The position numbers and the translations under genes were made by a program. The notes under the pieces are model-generated. The model had not been told where the DNA came from. It saw only the letters and a list, made by a program, of their open reading frames with translations, and searched no databases. Of a DNA stretch of 64,000 nt, positions 7,914 through 16,533 are shown piece by piece. Numbering within the stretch: position 1 is the first letter of the stretch; every line of letters starts with the position of its first letter. The DNA comes from Streptomyces sp. Ru73 (GTDB taxonomy: Bacteria; Actinomycetota; Actinomycetes; Streptomycetales; Streptomycetaceae): contig NZ_PQSQ01000013.1 of assembly GCF_002920575.1 (NCBI RefSeq), forward strand, positions 53,168 to 117,167, given 5' to 3'.

Positions 7914-10900
7914 TCAGCCGTTGTTCCGCGGCGGCAGCGGGGGCCGCGAGTTGTCGGGGACGTTCGCCAGCCCCGGCGGCTCCGTCGCCGGGTGCCGCTC
8001 CAGCAGCTCCAGCGCCGTCCGGACGGCCACGCCCAGCTGCGGATTGCGGCCCTCGGCCCACTGCAGCGGCGAGCGCAGCGCCTGGATGTCGGCCTCCACG
8101 CCGTGGTTCTCCACGTTCCAGCCGTACGCGTCGAACCACGCGGCGTTCATCGGGACGGTGATGGTCGTGCCGTCGCCGAGGCGGTGCCGGCCGGTCATCC
8201 CGACCACGCCGCCCCACGTGCGCAGGCCGACCACAGGGCCGATGCCCTGGAGCTTGAAGGCCGCGATGATCATGTCGCCGTCGGAGGAGGTCATCTCGTC
8301 CGCGACCGCCACGACCGGACCGCGCGGCGCGTTGGACACGTACGTCACCGGCTGCGCGTCCCGGGTCAGGTCCCAGCCCACGATCGTGCGGGTGAGCTTC
8401 TCCATGACCAGCTCGGAGATGTTGCCGCCGGCGTTGCCCCGGACGTCCACGATCAGCGCGGGCCGGGACACCTCCATCCGCAGGTCGCGGTTGAACTGCG
8501 CCCAGCCGGAGCCGCCCATGTCGGGGATGTGCAGATAACCGCACCTGCCGCCGCTCAGCTCGCGGACCACCTCGCGGCGCTTGGCCACCCAGTCCTGGTA
8601 CCGCAGCGGCCGCTCGTCGATCAGCGGCACGATGGCCACCCGGCGGGGCCGCCCGTCGTCGTCCGGCGAGGTGAAGGTGAGCTCGACGGTGGTGCCGCCG
8701 GCCGCTGCCAGCAGCGGGAACGGCCCGGCGACCGGGTCCACCGGGCGGCCGTCGACGTGCGTGAGCGCCGCGCCCTCGCGGATGCCCGTGCCGGCCAGCG
8801 GCGAGCGGGCCTTGGAGTCGGAGGAGTCGCCGGGCAGGATGCGCTTGAGGATCCAGCGGCCCTCCCGGCACACGAAGTTCGCGCCGAGCAGGCCGATGGC
8901 GCGCTGGTAGTGCGGCGGGCCCTCGTTGCGCCGGGCGCCGGTGACGTACGCGTGCGAGGTGCCCAGCTCGCCCAGCACCTCGCGCAGCAGGTCGGCGAAC
9001 TCGTCGGGGGAGGCGACCCGTTCGACCAGCGGGCGGTACTGGTCCAGCACGCCGTCCCAGTCGATGCCGCACATGCCCGGGTCCCAGAAGTAGGCGCGGA
9101 CGATCCGGCCCGCCTCGTCGAACGCCTGCCGCCACTCCGCCGCCGGGTCCACGTCGTGCAGGATGCGCCGCAGGTCGAGGAAGACCGTGGAGTCGGCGTC
9201 CGGGGTCTCCAGCGCGGGCACCGACCGCAGGTCGCCCTCGTCGTTGACGACCAGGCGGGTGCCGTCGCCGCTGAGCGCGTAGCTGTCCAGCGAGCTGGTC
9301 AGCTCCGTGCGCTTGGCCTTGACCAGGTCGAAGTGTTCCAGCGTCGGCTGGCCCGAAGTGTTGTCGGGGTTGGCGAAGGTCTCGCCCAGCGCGCCGGAGA
9401 TCGGCCAGCGCAGCCAGACCAGCCCGCCGCCGGCCACCGGCGCGAGCGAGGAGTACTTCGAGGCCGCGACCGGGAACGGCGTCACCCGGCTGGCCAGCCC
9501 CTCCACCTCCACCAGCACCATGCCCTCGGCCGCCGTGTCCACCGGGTCCAGGCCGCCCGCGGCCGGCCGGCCCTCGGGCGAGAGCGCGAAGGGGGAGGGC
9601 GTGGCGGAGTTCAGCGGGACCAGGTACGGACGGCAGCCCAGCGGGAAGGACAGGTCGCCGGTGTGCACGTCGTAGACCGGGTCGAAGCCGCGCCAGGACA
9701 GGAACGCCAGGTAACGGCCGTCCCGGGTGAAGACCGGCTGCTCGTCCTCGAAGCGCCCGTTGGTGACGTCCACGACCAGCCCGTCGCCCAGCTTGGCGAT
9801 CTTGATCTTGCGCAGCGACCGGCCGATGCCCGGGTGCGACCAGGTGAGCCACTTGGAGTCCGGCGCGAACGCCAGGTCGCGCACCGGGCCGTTGTCCGAG
9901 CGCACCAGCTCGGTGACCTCGCCCTCGCCGTCCTCGGAGGCGTCCACCAGGAGCAGCCGCCCGTCGTTGGCGGCCACCGCCAGCCGCTCGCCGTCCGGGG
10001 ACGACACCAGCTCGTGCACCCGGCCCAGCTGACCGGCGGCGAGCCGGCGCGGCTCACCGGGCCCGGACGCCTTGGGCAGGTCGGCGATCTCGATGGCGTC
10101 CTCGCCCACCACGTCCGTGATGTACGCGATCCGGCCGGTGTCGCCCAGCATCTCCGGCAGCCGGACCCGCACGCCCGGGATGTCGTGGATGGTGCGCGCC
10201 GGGCCGTCGCGGTGCGTGAGCCAGTACAGGCTGCCGCGCACCCCGACCGCGCTGGCCCGGCCCGTGGTGTCCACCGCGAGGGAGGTGACGTTGGCGGCGG
10301 CGGGCACCTGGTGCGTACGGCGGCCGGTGCGCGGCCCGCCGAGCCGGACCGGCAGCTTGCGCGGCTTCGCGTCCGGGCTCAGGTCGTCCACCAGCCACAG
10401 CTCGCCCGCGCACTGGTAGACGATGCGCTCGCCGTCGGTGGCGGCGTGCCGGGCGTAGAAGTCCGCGTGATCGGTGTGGCGGCGCAGGTCGGTGCCGTCG
10501 GGGAGGCAGGAGTAGACGTTGCCGACGCCCTCGTGGTCGGAGAGGAAGGCGATGCGGCCGCCGACGAACATCGGCGAGTCCAGATGGCCGTCGATCTCCG
10601 GCACCAGCTGCGTGCCGTGCAGCCACAGCCGTCCGGTCGCGCCGCCGCGGTACCGCTTCCACGACGCGGGCTCGTGCGGCGGGGTGCCGCTGAGCAGGAG
10701 TGTCTTGTGCTCGCCCGCGAGGTCGGCGACCGCGATGTTCGACACCGGGCCCCAGGGCAGCCGGCCGCCGGGGCTGCCGTCCGTCGGCAGCTTGTACGCC
10801 CACGAGTAGTACGAGAAGGGCTGGCCGTGCGAGGACACCGCGAGGATCTCGCCGTCCGGGGTCCAGCCGCACACCCGGGCGTCCACGCTTCCCCAGTACG

Positions 10901-11270
10901 TCAGCCGGCGGGCCGGGCCCCCCTCGGCCGGCACCAGGTGGACCTCCGGGTCCAGGCTGCGCCACGTCGTGTAGGCGATCTCGCTGCCGTCGGGGGAGAA
11001 GCGCGGATGGCTCACGCGGGTGCGGTCCACGGTCAGCCGCCAGGCGCGGGGCGGCTCGGCGTCCTCGGGGACCACCGGGGCCACCCACAGGTCGTCCTCG
11101 GCCGCGAAGCACACCTGGTCCCCGTGGATGTGGGGGAAGCGCAGGTAGGAGCCGCCGGTGGAGCCCCCGTCCGGCTTGACCGGCCGCAGCCGGCCACGGG
11201 GTCTGGGGGCCGCGGACTGCGTCTCCGAGGCGGGCTCGACGGCCTCCTGGGCCTCCTGTGCGTCGCTCAC
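7914..11270 (-). CDS. Tricorn protease homologue (S41 family peptidase)
   Basis: A 1118-residue tricorn-like cytoplasmic peptidase, expected to degrade peptides released by larger proteases. The N-terminal half has WD/TolB-like propeller units (FSPDGSEIAYTTW, SPDGERLAVAANDGRLLLVD). The second half has a C1 region with ELGTSHAY (catalytic His), a PDZ segment (GIREGAALTHVDGRPVDP) and a C2 region with EMTSSDGDM (nucleophile Ser) and NHGVEADI (active-site Glu). Full length for the family. Start: GTG at 11270 is used; an ATG at 11393 in the same frame would add 41 unlikely residues. It is downstream of the exporter gene on the same strand. Confidence 0.9.
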   Translation of the reverse strand: MSDAQEAQEAVEPASETQSAAPRPRGRLRPVKPDGGSTGGSYLRFPHIHGDQVCFAAEDDLWVAPVVPEDAEPPRAWRLTVDRTRVSHPRFSPDGSEIAYTTWRSLDPEVHLVPAEGGPARRLTYWGSVDARVCGWTPDGEILAVSSHGQPFSYYSWAYKLPTDGSPGGRLPWGPVSNIAVADLAGEHKTLLLSGTPPHEPASWKRYRGGATGRLWLHGTQLVPEIDGHLDSPMFVGGRIAFLSDHEGVGNVYSCLPDGTDLRRHTDHADFYARHAATDGERIVYQCAGELWLVDDLSPDAKPRKLPVRLGGPRTGRRTHQVPAAANVTSLAVDTTGRASAVGVRGSLYWLTHRDGPARTIHDIPGVRVRLPEMLGDTGRIAYITDVVGEDAIEIADLPKASGPGEPRRLAAGQLGRVHELVSSPDGERLAVAANDGRLLLVDASEDGEGEVTELVRSDNGPVRDLAFAPDSKWLTWSHPGIGRSLRKIKIAKLGDGLVVDVTNGRFEDEQPVFTRDGRYLAFLSWRGFDPVYDVHTGDLSFPLGCRPYLVPLNSATPSPFALSPEGRPAAGGLDPVDTAAEGMVLVEVEGLASRVTPFPVAASKYSSLAPVAGGGLVWLRWPISGALGETFANPDNTSGQPTLEHFDLVKAKRTELTSSLDSYALSGDGTRLVVNDEGDLRSVPALETPDADSTVFLDLRRILHDVDPAAEWRQAFDEAGRIVRAYFWDPGMCGIDWDGVLDQYRPLVERVASPDEFADLLREVLGELGTSHAYVTGARRNEGPPHYQRAIGLLGANFVCREGRWILKRILPGDSSDSKARSPLAGTGIREGAALTHVDGRPVDPVAGPFPLLAAAGGTTVELTFTSPDDDGRPRRVAIVPLIDERPLRYQDWVAKRREVVRELSGGRCGYLHIPDMGGSGWAQFNRDLRMEVSRPALIVDVRGNAGGNISELVMEKLTRTIVGWDLTRDAQPVTYVSNAPRGPVVAVADEMTSSDGDMIIAAFKLQGIGPVVGLRTWGGVVGMTGRHRLGDGTTITVPMNAAWFDAYGWNVENHGVEADIQALRSPLQWAEGRNPQLGVAVRTALELLERHPATEPPGLANVPDNSRPPLPPRNNG

Positions 11271-11319
11271 CCGTACATCGTTTCGGCCCTGCGAGGCCGC
11301 GGCAACTCGACTTGCACAA

Positions 11320-11337
11320 CTCACCCCAAGAGGTGAG
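11320..11337. promoter_or_regulatory. Inverted repeat upstream of the tricorn gene
   Basis: CTCACC-N6-GGTGAG, perfect 6-bp arms, sits 50 bp upstream of the GTG start and 62 bp past the exporter stop. It may be an operator or part of a weak terminator; nothing decides between them. Confidence 0.35.
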
Positions 11338-11398
11338 GCCGTGCCGGGCGCTGCCTCGGGGCCGGTCCCTGCGGTCTGCCGTCGGATGTCCATGGCGC

Positions 11399-13435
11399 TC
11401 ACACCGCCGTGCGCTCGCGGGCGGACTCGCCCTCTTCCAGGAGCCGCGCCGCCATGGCGTCCAGCGCCCGGTCCAGGCCGGCCCGGTCCTCGGGGTCGGT
11501 CAGGTCCCAGTCCTCCAGGCGGTCGGCCAGCCACTGCCGCCAGGCCGTGCCCAGCCGGTCGATCTCCGCCCGCCCGGCCAGGGTGAGCGCCAGCGCGTCG
11601 CCGTCCCGGGTGAGGAGGCCGGCCGCCACCGTGTGGTCGAACACCGGGTCCAGCACGTCCGGCGGCATCCGGTGCGCCGCCGCCACCGCGTCCAGCGAGG
11701 CACCGCCGCGCAGCTTCGCGCGCCAGTGCACCTGGCCCAGCGCCCACGCCTGCGCCGGGCTCAGCGTGCTCCCGGACTCGGCGAGCAGCCGCCGGCTGAC
11801 CGGGCGCTCCTTCGCGGTGCGCATGACCGCGGCCACCGCCCGCTCCAGCTGCCGGTCCCGGTCAGCGGTGTCCGGCGCGGCGAAGCCGTCGCCCAGGTCG
11901 CCCGCCGCGGCCCGCGCGCTGTCCCGCAGCGGCACCTCCTTGAGGAACCACGCGACCACGAAGCCGAGCAGCGCGATCGGCACCACCCACTGGAAGACGT
12001 AGCCGACGGTCTCGGCGTACGCGTCGATCACCGGGCGGGCCTGCGCGGCGGGCAGCGCGTGCAGGCCCTGCGGGCTCTGCACGGCCTCGGGCGGCACGCC
12101 GGGCACCTTGGCCAGCGCCTCCTTCAGGTTCGGCTCCAGCTGCCCGCTGTAGAGCGTCCCGAAGATCGCGGTGCCGAAGGAGGAGCCGAGCGTGCGGAAG
12201 AAGGTCACGCCCGAGGTCGCCGAGCCCAGCTCGTGGTACGAGACGGTGTTCTGCACCGCGATGGTCAGCACCTGCATCGCCAGCCCGATGCCGAGGCCGA
12301 GCACGAACATGTACAGCGACTCCAGCCACACGCCGGTGTCCCTGCCCATCGTCGACATCAGGTACAGCCCGAGCGCCATCACGCCGGTGCCCGCGACCGG
12401 GAAGAGCCGGTACCGCCCGGTCCGGCTGACGACCACGCCGGACAGCATCGAGGTGGCCAGCAGGCCGATCACCATCGGCAGCGTCCGCACGCCGGACATG
12501 GTGGCCGAGACCCCGTCCACGTACTGCAGGTACGTCGGCAGGTACGTCATCGCGCCGAGCATCGCGAAGCCGACGATGAAGGAGAGCACCGAGCAGACCG
12601 TGAAGACCGGATTGCGGAAGAGGTGCATCGGGAGCATCGGCTCCCTGGCCCGCAGCTCCACGAAGACGAACGCGGCCAGCAGCACCACCGAGCCCGCGAA
12701 CAGCCCGATGATCGTGCCCGAGCCCCAGGCGTACTCGGTGCCGCCCCACTCCAGGCCCAGCACCAGCCCGGCGGAGCCGAGCGCCACCAGCACGATGCCC
12801 GCGTAGTCGATCATCGGCCGGACCGCCGACCGCACGACGGGGACGGTCCTGGCCGCCATCACGACCATCACGACGGCGATCGGGACGTTGACGTAGAAGC
12901 ACCACCGCCACGACGCGTGGTCGGTGAACAGCCCGCCGAGCGTCGGGCCCACGACGGTGGTGACGCCGAAGACGGCACCCAGCGCGCCCTGGTACTTGCC
13001 GCGCTCCCGGAGCGGGATGACGTCGGCGATGAGGGCCATGGCCGTGACCATCAGCCCGCCGCCGCCCACGCCCTGGACGGCGCGGGCCGCCACCAGCATC
13101 CCCATGCTGCCCGCGAGCCCGGCCAGCACCGAGCCGCCGACGAACACCACGGCGCTCAGCTGGAACACGATCTTGCGCCCGAAGAGGTCACCGAACTTGC
13201 CGACCAGCACCGTGGCGACCGTCTCGGCCAGCAGGTAGGCGGTCACCACCCACGCCATGTGCCCGCCGCCGCCCAGGTCGGCGACGATCGTGGGCAGCGC
13301 GGTGGAGACGATCGTCTGGTCCAGCGCGGCGAGCAGCATGCCGAGCACGATCGTGACGAAGACGAGGTTCGTGCGGCGGCGGCTGAGCACGGGCGGCGCG
13401 GACCGGGCCTCCGCCGCGGTGGTGGCCGATGTCAT
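11399..13435 (-). CDS. DHA2-type MFS drug exporter with C-terminal winged-helix domain
   Basis: A 678-residue protein. Residues ~20-500 form the 14-helix proton-driven exporter of the DHA2/EmrB-QacA group, with the motif LDQTIVSTALPTI near the start of helix 1 and many hydrophobic segments. Residues ~530-678 are soluble and read like a MarR-type winged helix: VSRRLLAES, LDAVAAAHRMPPDVLD (HTH-like) and LLTRDGDALALTLAGRAEIDRL (wing plus helix). A plain family member is ~480-530 residues. Start ATG 13435 places the membrane domain correctly. It is divergent from the ECF transporter. A substrate-responsive or regulatory role for the tail is inference. Confidence 0.88.
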   Translation of the reverse strand: MTSATTAAEARSAPPVLSRRRTNLVFVTIVLGMLLAALDQTIVSTALPTIVADLGGGGHMAWVVTAYLLAETVATVLVGKFGDLFGRKIVFQLSAVVFVGGSVLAGLAGSMGMLVAARAVQGVGGGGLMVTAMALIADVIPLRERGKYQGALGAVFGVTTVVGPTLGGLFTDHASWRWCFYVNVPIAVVMVVMAARTVPVVRSAVRPMIDYAGIVLVALGSAGLVLGLEWGGTEYAWGSGTIIGLFAGSVVLLAAFVFVELRAREPMLPMHLFRNPVFTVCSVLSFIVGFAMLGAMTYLPTYLQYVDGVSATMSGVRTLPMVIGLLATSMLSGVVVSRTGRYRLFPVAGTGVMALGLYLMSTMGRDTGVWLESLYMFVLGLGIGLAMQVLTIAVQNTVSYHELGSATSGVTFFRTLGSSFGTAIFGTLYSGQLEPNLKEALAKVPGVPPEAVQSPQGLHALPAAQARPVIDAYAETVGYVFQWVVPIALLGFVVAWFLKEVPLRDSARAAAGDLGDGFAAPDTADRDRQLERAVAAVMRTAKERPVSRRLLAESGSTLSPAQAWALGQVHWRAKLRGGASLDAVAAAHRMPPDVLDPVFDHTVAAGLLTRDGDALALTLAGRAEIDRLGTAWRQWLADRLEDWDLTDPEDRAGLDRALDAMAARLLEEGESARERTAV

Positions 13436-13585
13436 ACGGCAGACCTCCGGACGAGCGACTGGGAGGGCGCGGGTTCCCCTCAGCTTCACCGATAACCACC
13501 GCATTGCCATCTTTTGCACGCGCCCGGGCGGGCGTCCGGCGTACCGGCCGGGCGCCCGCGTCACGGTCCCGCATCATGGGCGCTC

Positions 13586-13602
13586 TTGCACATCATTTGC
13601 AG
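13586..13602. promoter_or_regulatory. Candidate Nur (nickel uptake regulator) box
   Basis: TTGCAC-N5-TTGCAG matches the known Streptomyces Nur consensus tTGCaa-N5-ttGCAA at five of six positions in each half, 48 bp before the ECF transporter start. A weaker TTGC-N6-TTGC pair is at 13504-13517. Nur represses nickel uptake genes in S. coelicolor; binding here is predicted only. Confidence 0.5.
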
Positions 13603-13649
13603 TACGACCACCATGGGTGGGTTACCGGCCACGAGCGGAGAAATCAGCC

Positions 13650-14861
13650 ATGCATGTCCCCGACGGATTCATCAACGCCCCGGTCTCGGTGGCGACCGGT
13701 GTGGTGGCCGCGGCCGCCGTCGCGGTCAGCCTGCGCGGCGCCCGCCGCGAACTGGGCGGTGACGGCCTCGGCGGCGAGCGCACCGCGCCGCTCGCCGGAC
13801 TGGTCGCCGCGTTCATCTTCGCCGTGCAGATGCTGAACTTCCCCGTCGCCGCCGGCACCAGCGGCCACCTCCTCGGCGGGGCCCTGGCGGCGATACTCGT
13901 CGGGCCCTGCACGGCCGTCCTCTGCGTCTCCGTCGTCCTCCTCATGCAGGGCGTCCTCTTCGCCGACGGCGGCCTCACCGCGCTCGGCGTCAACATCACC
14001 GACATGGCGGTGACCACCACCGTCGTCGCGTACCTGATCTTCCGCGGCCTGGTGAAGGTGCTGCCGCGCAAGCGCCGCTCCGTCACGATCGCGAGCTTCG
14101 TCTCCGCGCTGGTCTCCGTCCCCGCGGCCGCCCTGGTCTTCACCCTGATCTACGCGCTCGGCGGCACCGCCGACGTCTCCACCGGCAAGGTGCTGACCGC
14201 CATGGTCGGCGTGCACGTCCTCATCGGCATCGGCGAGGCCGCCATCACCGCCCTCACCGTCGGCGCGGTCATCGCCGTACGGCCCGACCTGGTCCACGGC
14301 GCCCGCGGCCTCAGCAAGCCGCTGGAGCTGAAGGTCGCCCCCGTCGCCGCCCCCGCGGCACCCGGCGCGCCGCGCCCCGAGCCGGCCGCCGCCCCCGCCG
14401 CCGTGTCCGAGGCCGCCCCCGCGTCCGCCCCCGCCGCCGTGTCCGAGGCCGCCCCCGCGTCCGCCCCCGCCGCCACCGCGGACACGACCGAGCCGCAGGC
14501 CCCGGCGCCGGCGCCCGCGCACCGCTCCACCAAGCGCGTCTGGCTCGCCGGCGTCGCCGCGGCCCTGGTCTGCGCCGGCGGCATCAGCTACTACGCCTCC
14601 GCCAGCCCCGACGGCCTGGAGAAGGTCGCCCACGACCAGGGCATCGACAAGCAGGAGAAGGACCACGCCGCCAAGGACTCGCCGCTCGCCGACTACAGCG
14701 TCAAGGACATCGCGAACGCCCGGCTCTCCGGCGGCCTGGCCGGCGTGATCGGCGTCGGCGCGACCCTGGCCGTCGGCACCGGCGTCTTCGTCGTCGTACG
14801 CCGCCGCAACGGCGCGGCGGAGACGGCCCGTACCGACGAGCGCACCGCCGAGCGGGTCTGA
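13650..14861 (+). CDS. cbiM: ECF nickel/cobalt transporter substrate component, CbiM-CbiN (PDGLE) fusion
   Basis: A 403-residue membrane protein. The N-terminus MHVPDGF carries the essential metal-binding His2 of the CbiM/NikM family, and about seven transmembrane segments follow to residue ~225. A disordered Ala/Pro linker (~230-290) contains a 12-residue duplication. A C-terminal part has one membrane helix, the PDGLE signature (SPDGLEKVAHDQG) and a second helix, which corresponds to CbiN/NikN. The domain therefore combines the S component and its accessory subunit. It heads a three-gene operon with cbiQ and cbiO, one base apart from cbiQ. Nickel rather than cobalt is suggested by the upstream Nur-like box. 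Confidence 0.9.
   Translation: MHVPDGFINAPVSVATGVVAAAAVAVSLRGARRELGGDGLGGERTAPLAGLVAAFIFAVQMLNFPVAAGTSGHLLGGALAAILVGPCTAVLCVSVVLLMQGVLFADGGLTALGVNITDMAVTTTVVAYLIFRGLVKVLPRKRRSVTIASFVSALVSVPAAALVFTLIYALGGTADVSTGKVLTAMVGVHVLIGIGEAAITALTVGAVIAVRPDLVHGARGLSKPLELKVAPVAAPAAPGAPRPEPAAAPAAVSEAAPASAPAAVSEAAPASAPAATADTTEPQAPAPAPAHRSTKRVWLAGVAAALVCAGGISYYASASPDGLEKVAHDQGIDKQEKDHAAKDSPLADYSVKDIANARLSGGLAGVIGVGATLAVGTGVFVVVRRRNGAAETARTDERTAERV
14391..14474 (+). repeat. Tandem 36-bp repeat in the cbiM linker
   Basis: Two exact 36-bp copies (14391-14426 and 14427-14462) are followed by a 12-bp partial copy. They encode 12-residue Ala/Pro/Ser units in the disordered linker. Exact DNA identity points to recent slippage or unequal crossover, so length may vary between strains. 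Confidence 0.85.
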
Positions 14862-14862
14862 C

Positions 14863-15624
14863 ATGGGCGCGGGCCACTCCCACAAGCTCTACCGACACGG
14901 GCACTCGCCCGTGCACGCGCTCCCCGCGCACTGCAAGATCGCGGCCGTCTTCGCCTTCGTGCTGATCGTCGTGTCCACCCCGCGCGAGGCCGTCTGGGCC
15001 TTCGCGCTGTACGCGCTGCTCCTCGCGGCCGTCACGGCGGCGGCCCGCCTGCCGGCCGGGTTCGTCCTCAAGCGCCTGTTCATCGAGGTGCCGTTCGTGG
15101 CGTTCGCGCTCCTGATGCCGTTCGTCGCCGAGGGGCCGCGGGTGCACGTCCTCGGCATGTCGCTCAGCGAGTCCGGCCTGTGGGGCGCCTGGAACATCCT
15201 CGCCAAGGGCACCCTCGGCGTGGCGGCCTCCGTGATCCTCGCCTCCACCACCGAACTCCGCGCGCTGCTCCTCGGCCTCCAGCGCCTGAAGATGCCGCCG
15301 CTGCTGGTCCAGATCGCGTCGTTCATGATCCGCTACGGCGACGTGATCACCGACGAGATGCGCCGGATGCGCATCGCCCGCGTCTCGCGCGGCTTCGAAG
15401 CCCGCGGCGTACGCCACTGGGGAGTGCTCGCCAAGTCCGCCGGCGCGCTCTTCATCCGCTCCTACGAGCGCGGCGAGCGGGTGCACCTCGCCATGGTCAG
15501 CCGCGGCTACGCCGGTTCCATGCCGGTCACCGACGAGGTGACCGCCGACCGTGCCCAGTGGCGGACCGCCGCCGTACTCCCCTCCGCCGCCCTCCTCGTC
15601 TGCCTGCTGGGATGGACGCTATGA
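14863..15624 (+). CDS. cbiQ: ECF transporter transmembrane (T) component CbiQ
   Basis: A 253-residue membrane protein that couples the ATPase to the substrate-binding subunit. It begins MGAGHSHKLYRHGHSPVHAL, typical of CbiQ/NikQ, has about five hydrophobic segments, and carries the coupling-helix Ala-Arg-Gly type motifs MRIARVSRGFEARG and MVSRGYAG that engage the ATPase. The start follows the cbiM stop by one base. The stop overlaps the cbiO start (ATGA). Confidence 0.92.
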   Translation: MGAGHSHKLYRHGHSPVHALPAHCKIAAVFAFVLIVVSTPREAVWAFALYALLLAAVTAAARLPAGFVLKRLFIEVPFVAFALLMPFVAEGPRVHVLGMSLSESGLWGAWNILAKGTLGVAASVILASTTELRALLLGLQRLKMPPLLVQIASFMIRYGDVITDEMRRMRIARVSRGFEARGVRHWGVLAKSAGALFIRSYERGERVHLAMVSRGYAGSMPVTDEVTADRAQWRTAAVLPSAALLVCLLGWTL

Positions 15625-16409
15625 CCCCGATGGACGCCATGAGCCCGCACGACACCGCCCCCGCCCCCTCGCTGGAGGTCTCCGGCCTCGCGTACGCCTA
15701 CCCCGACGGCCACCAGGCGCTCTTCGGCGTCGACCTGACCGTGGCACGCGGCGAGCGGGTGGCCCTGCTCGGCCCGAACGGCGCCGGCAAGACCACCCTC
15801 GTCCTGCACCTCAACGGCATCCTCGAAGCAGGTGCCGGCTCCGTCTCCGTCGCCGGCCTCCCCGTGGCCAAGCGCAACCTCGCCGAGATCCGCCGCCGCG
15901 TCGGCATCGTCTTCCAGGACCCCGACGACCAGCTCTTCATGCCCACCGTCCGGGAGGACGTCGCGTTCGGCCCGGCCGCCGCCGGGCTCCGCGGCGCGGA
16001 ACTGGACGAACGGGTCACCGAGGCGCTGGACCGCGTCGGCATGGCCGGCTTCGCCGACCGCCCGCCGCACCACCTCTCGTTCGGCCAGCGGCGCCGGGTC
16101 GCGGTCGCCACGGTCCTCGCGATGCGCCCGGAGATCCTCGTACTGGACGAGCCGTCCTCCAACCTCGACCCGGCCTCCCGGCGCGAACTCGCCGACGTGC
16201 TGCGCTCCCTGGACGTCACCGTCCTGATGGTCACCCACGACCTGCCGTACGCGCTGGAGCTGTGCCCCCGCTCCGTCGTCCTCTCCGGCGGGGTCATCGC
16301 CGCCGACGGCCGGACCCAGGACCTGCTCTGCGACGCCGACCTGATGGCGGCCCACCGTCTCGAACTGCCCTTCGGTTTCGACCCCCGTTCGGTGACCGCA
16401 CCCGTGTGA
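15621..16409 (+). CDS. cbiO: ECF transporter ATPase CbiO
   Basis: A 262-residue ABC ATPase energising nickel/cobalt uptake. Walker A GPNGAGKTT, Q-loop VFQDPDDQLF, signature-like LSFGQRRRVA, Walker B EILVLDEPSSNLDP and switch VTHDLPYA are all present. The signature reads LSFGQ rather than LSGGQ, as in many ECF ATPases. ATG 15621 overlaps the cbiQ stop; nearby in-frame ATGs at 15612, 15630 and 15639 are possible. It is the last gene of the operon. Confidence 0.93.
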   Translation: MTPMDAMSPHDTAPAPSLEVSGLAYAYPDGHQALFGVDLTVARGERVALLGPNGAGKTTLVLHLNGILEAGAGSVSVAGLPVAKRNLAEIRRRVGIVFQDPDDQLFMPTVREDVAFGPAAAGLRGAELDERVTEALDRVGMAGFADRPPHHLSFGQRRRVAVATVLAMRPEILVLDEPSSNLDPASRRELADVLRSLDVTVLMVTHDLPYALELCPRSVVLSGGVIAADGRTQDLLCDADLMAAHRLELPFGFDPRSVTAPV

Positions 16410-16533
16410 CGGTTCCCGGAATGCGCTGTGACCCTCCCCACGGGCAGCGGGTTCCTGGTCATCAGCACTGATCGGCACGTTGCACCATGGATGGGTCACA
16501 AACGCGACGGACAGTGGGAAGCAGGAACCAGTG

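Noticed and set aside
11271..11393. N-terminal extension of the tricorn protein from ATG 11393
   Set aside because: The added 41 residues have no similarity to tricorn proteins and no ribosome site; GTG 11270 is preferred though not proved.
11258..13495. 745-codon plus-strand frame opposite the MFS exporter
   Set aside because: Arg/His/Gln-rich antisense translation; the minus strand encodes a clear 14-helix transporter.
13436..13649. Cobalamin riboswitch before cbiM
   Set aside because: No B12-box-like sequence was seen; the Nur-like site explains control better.
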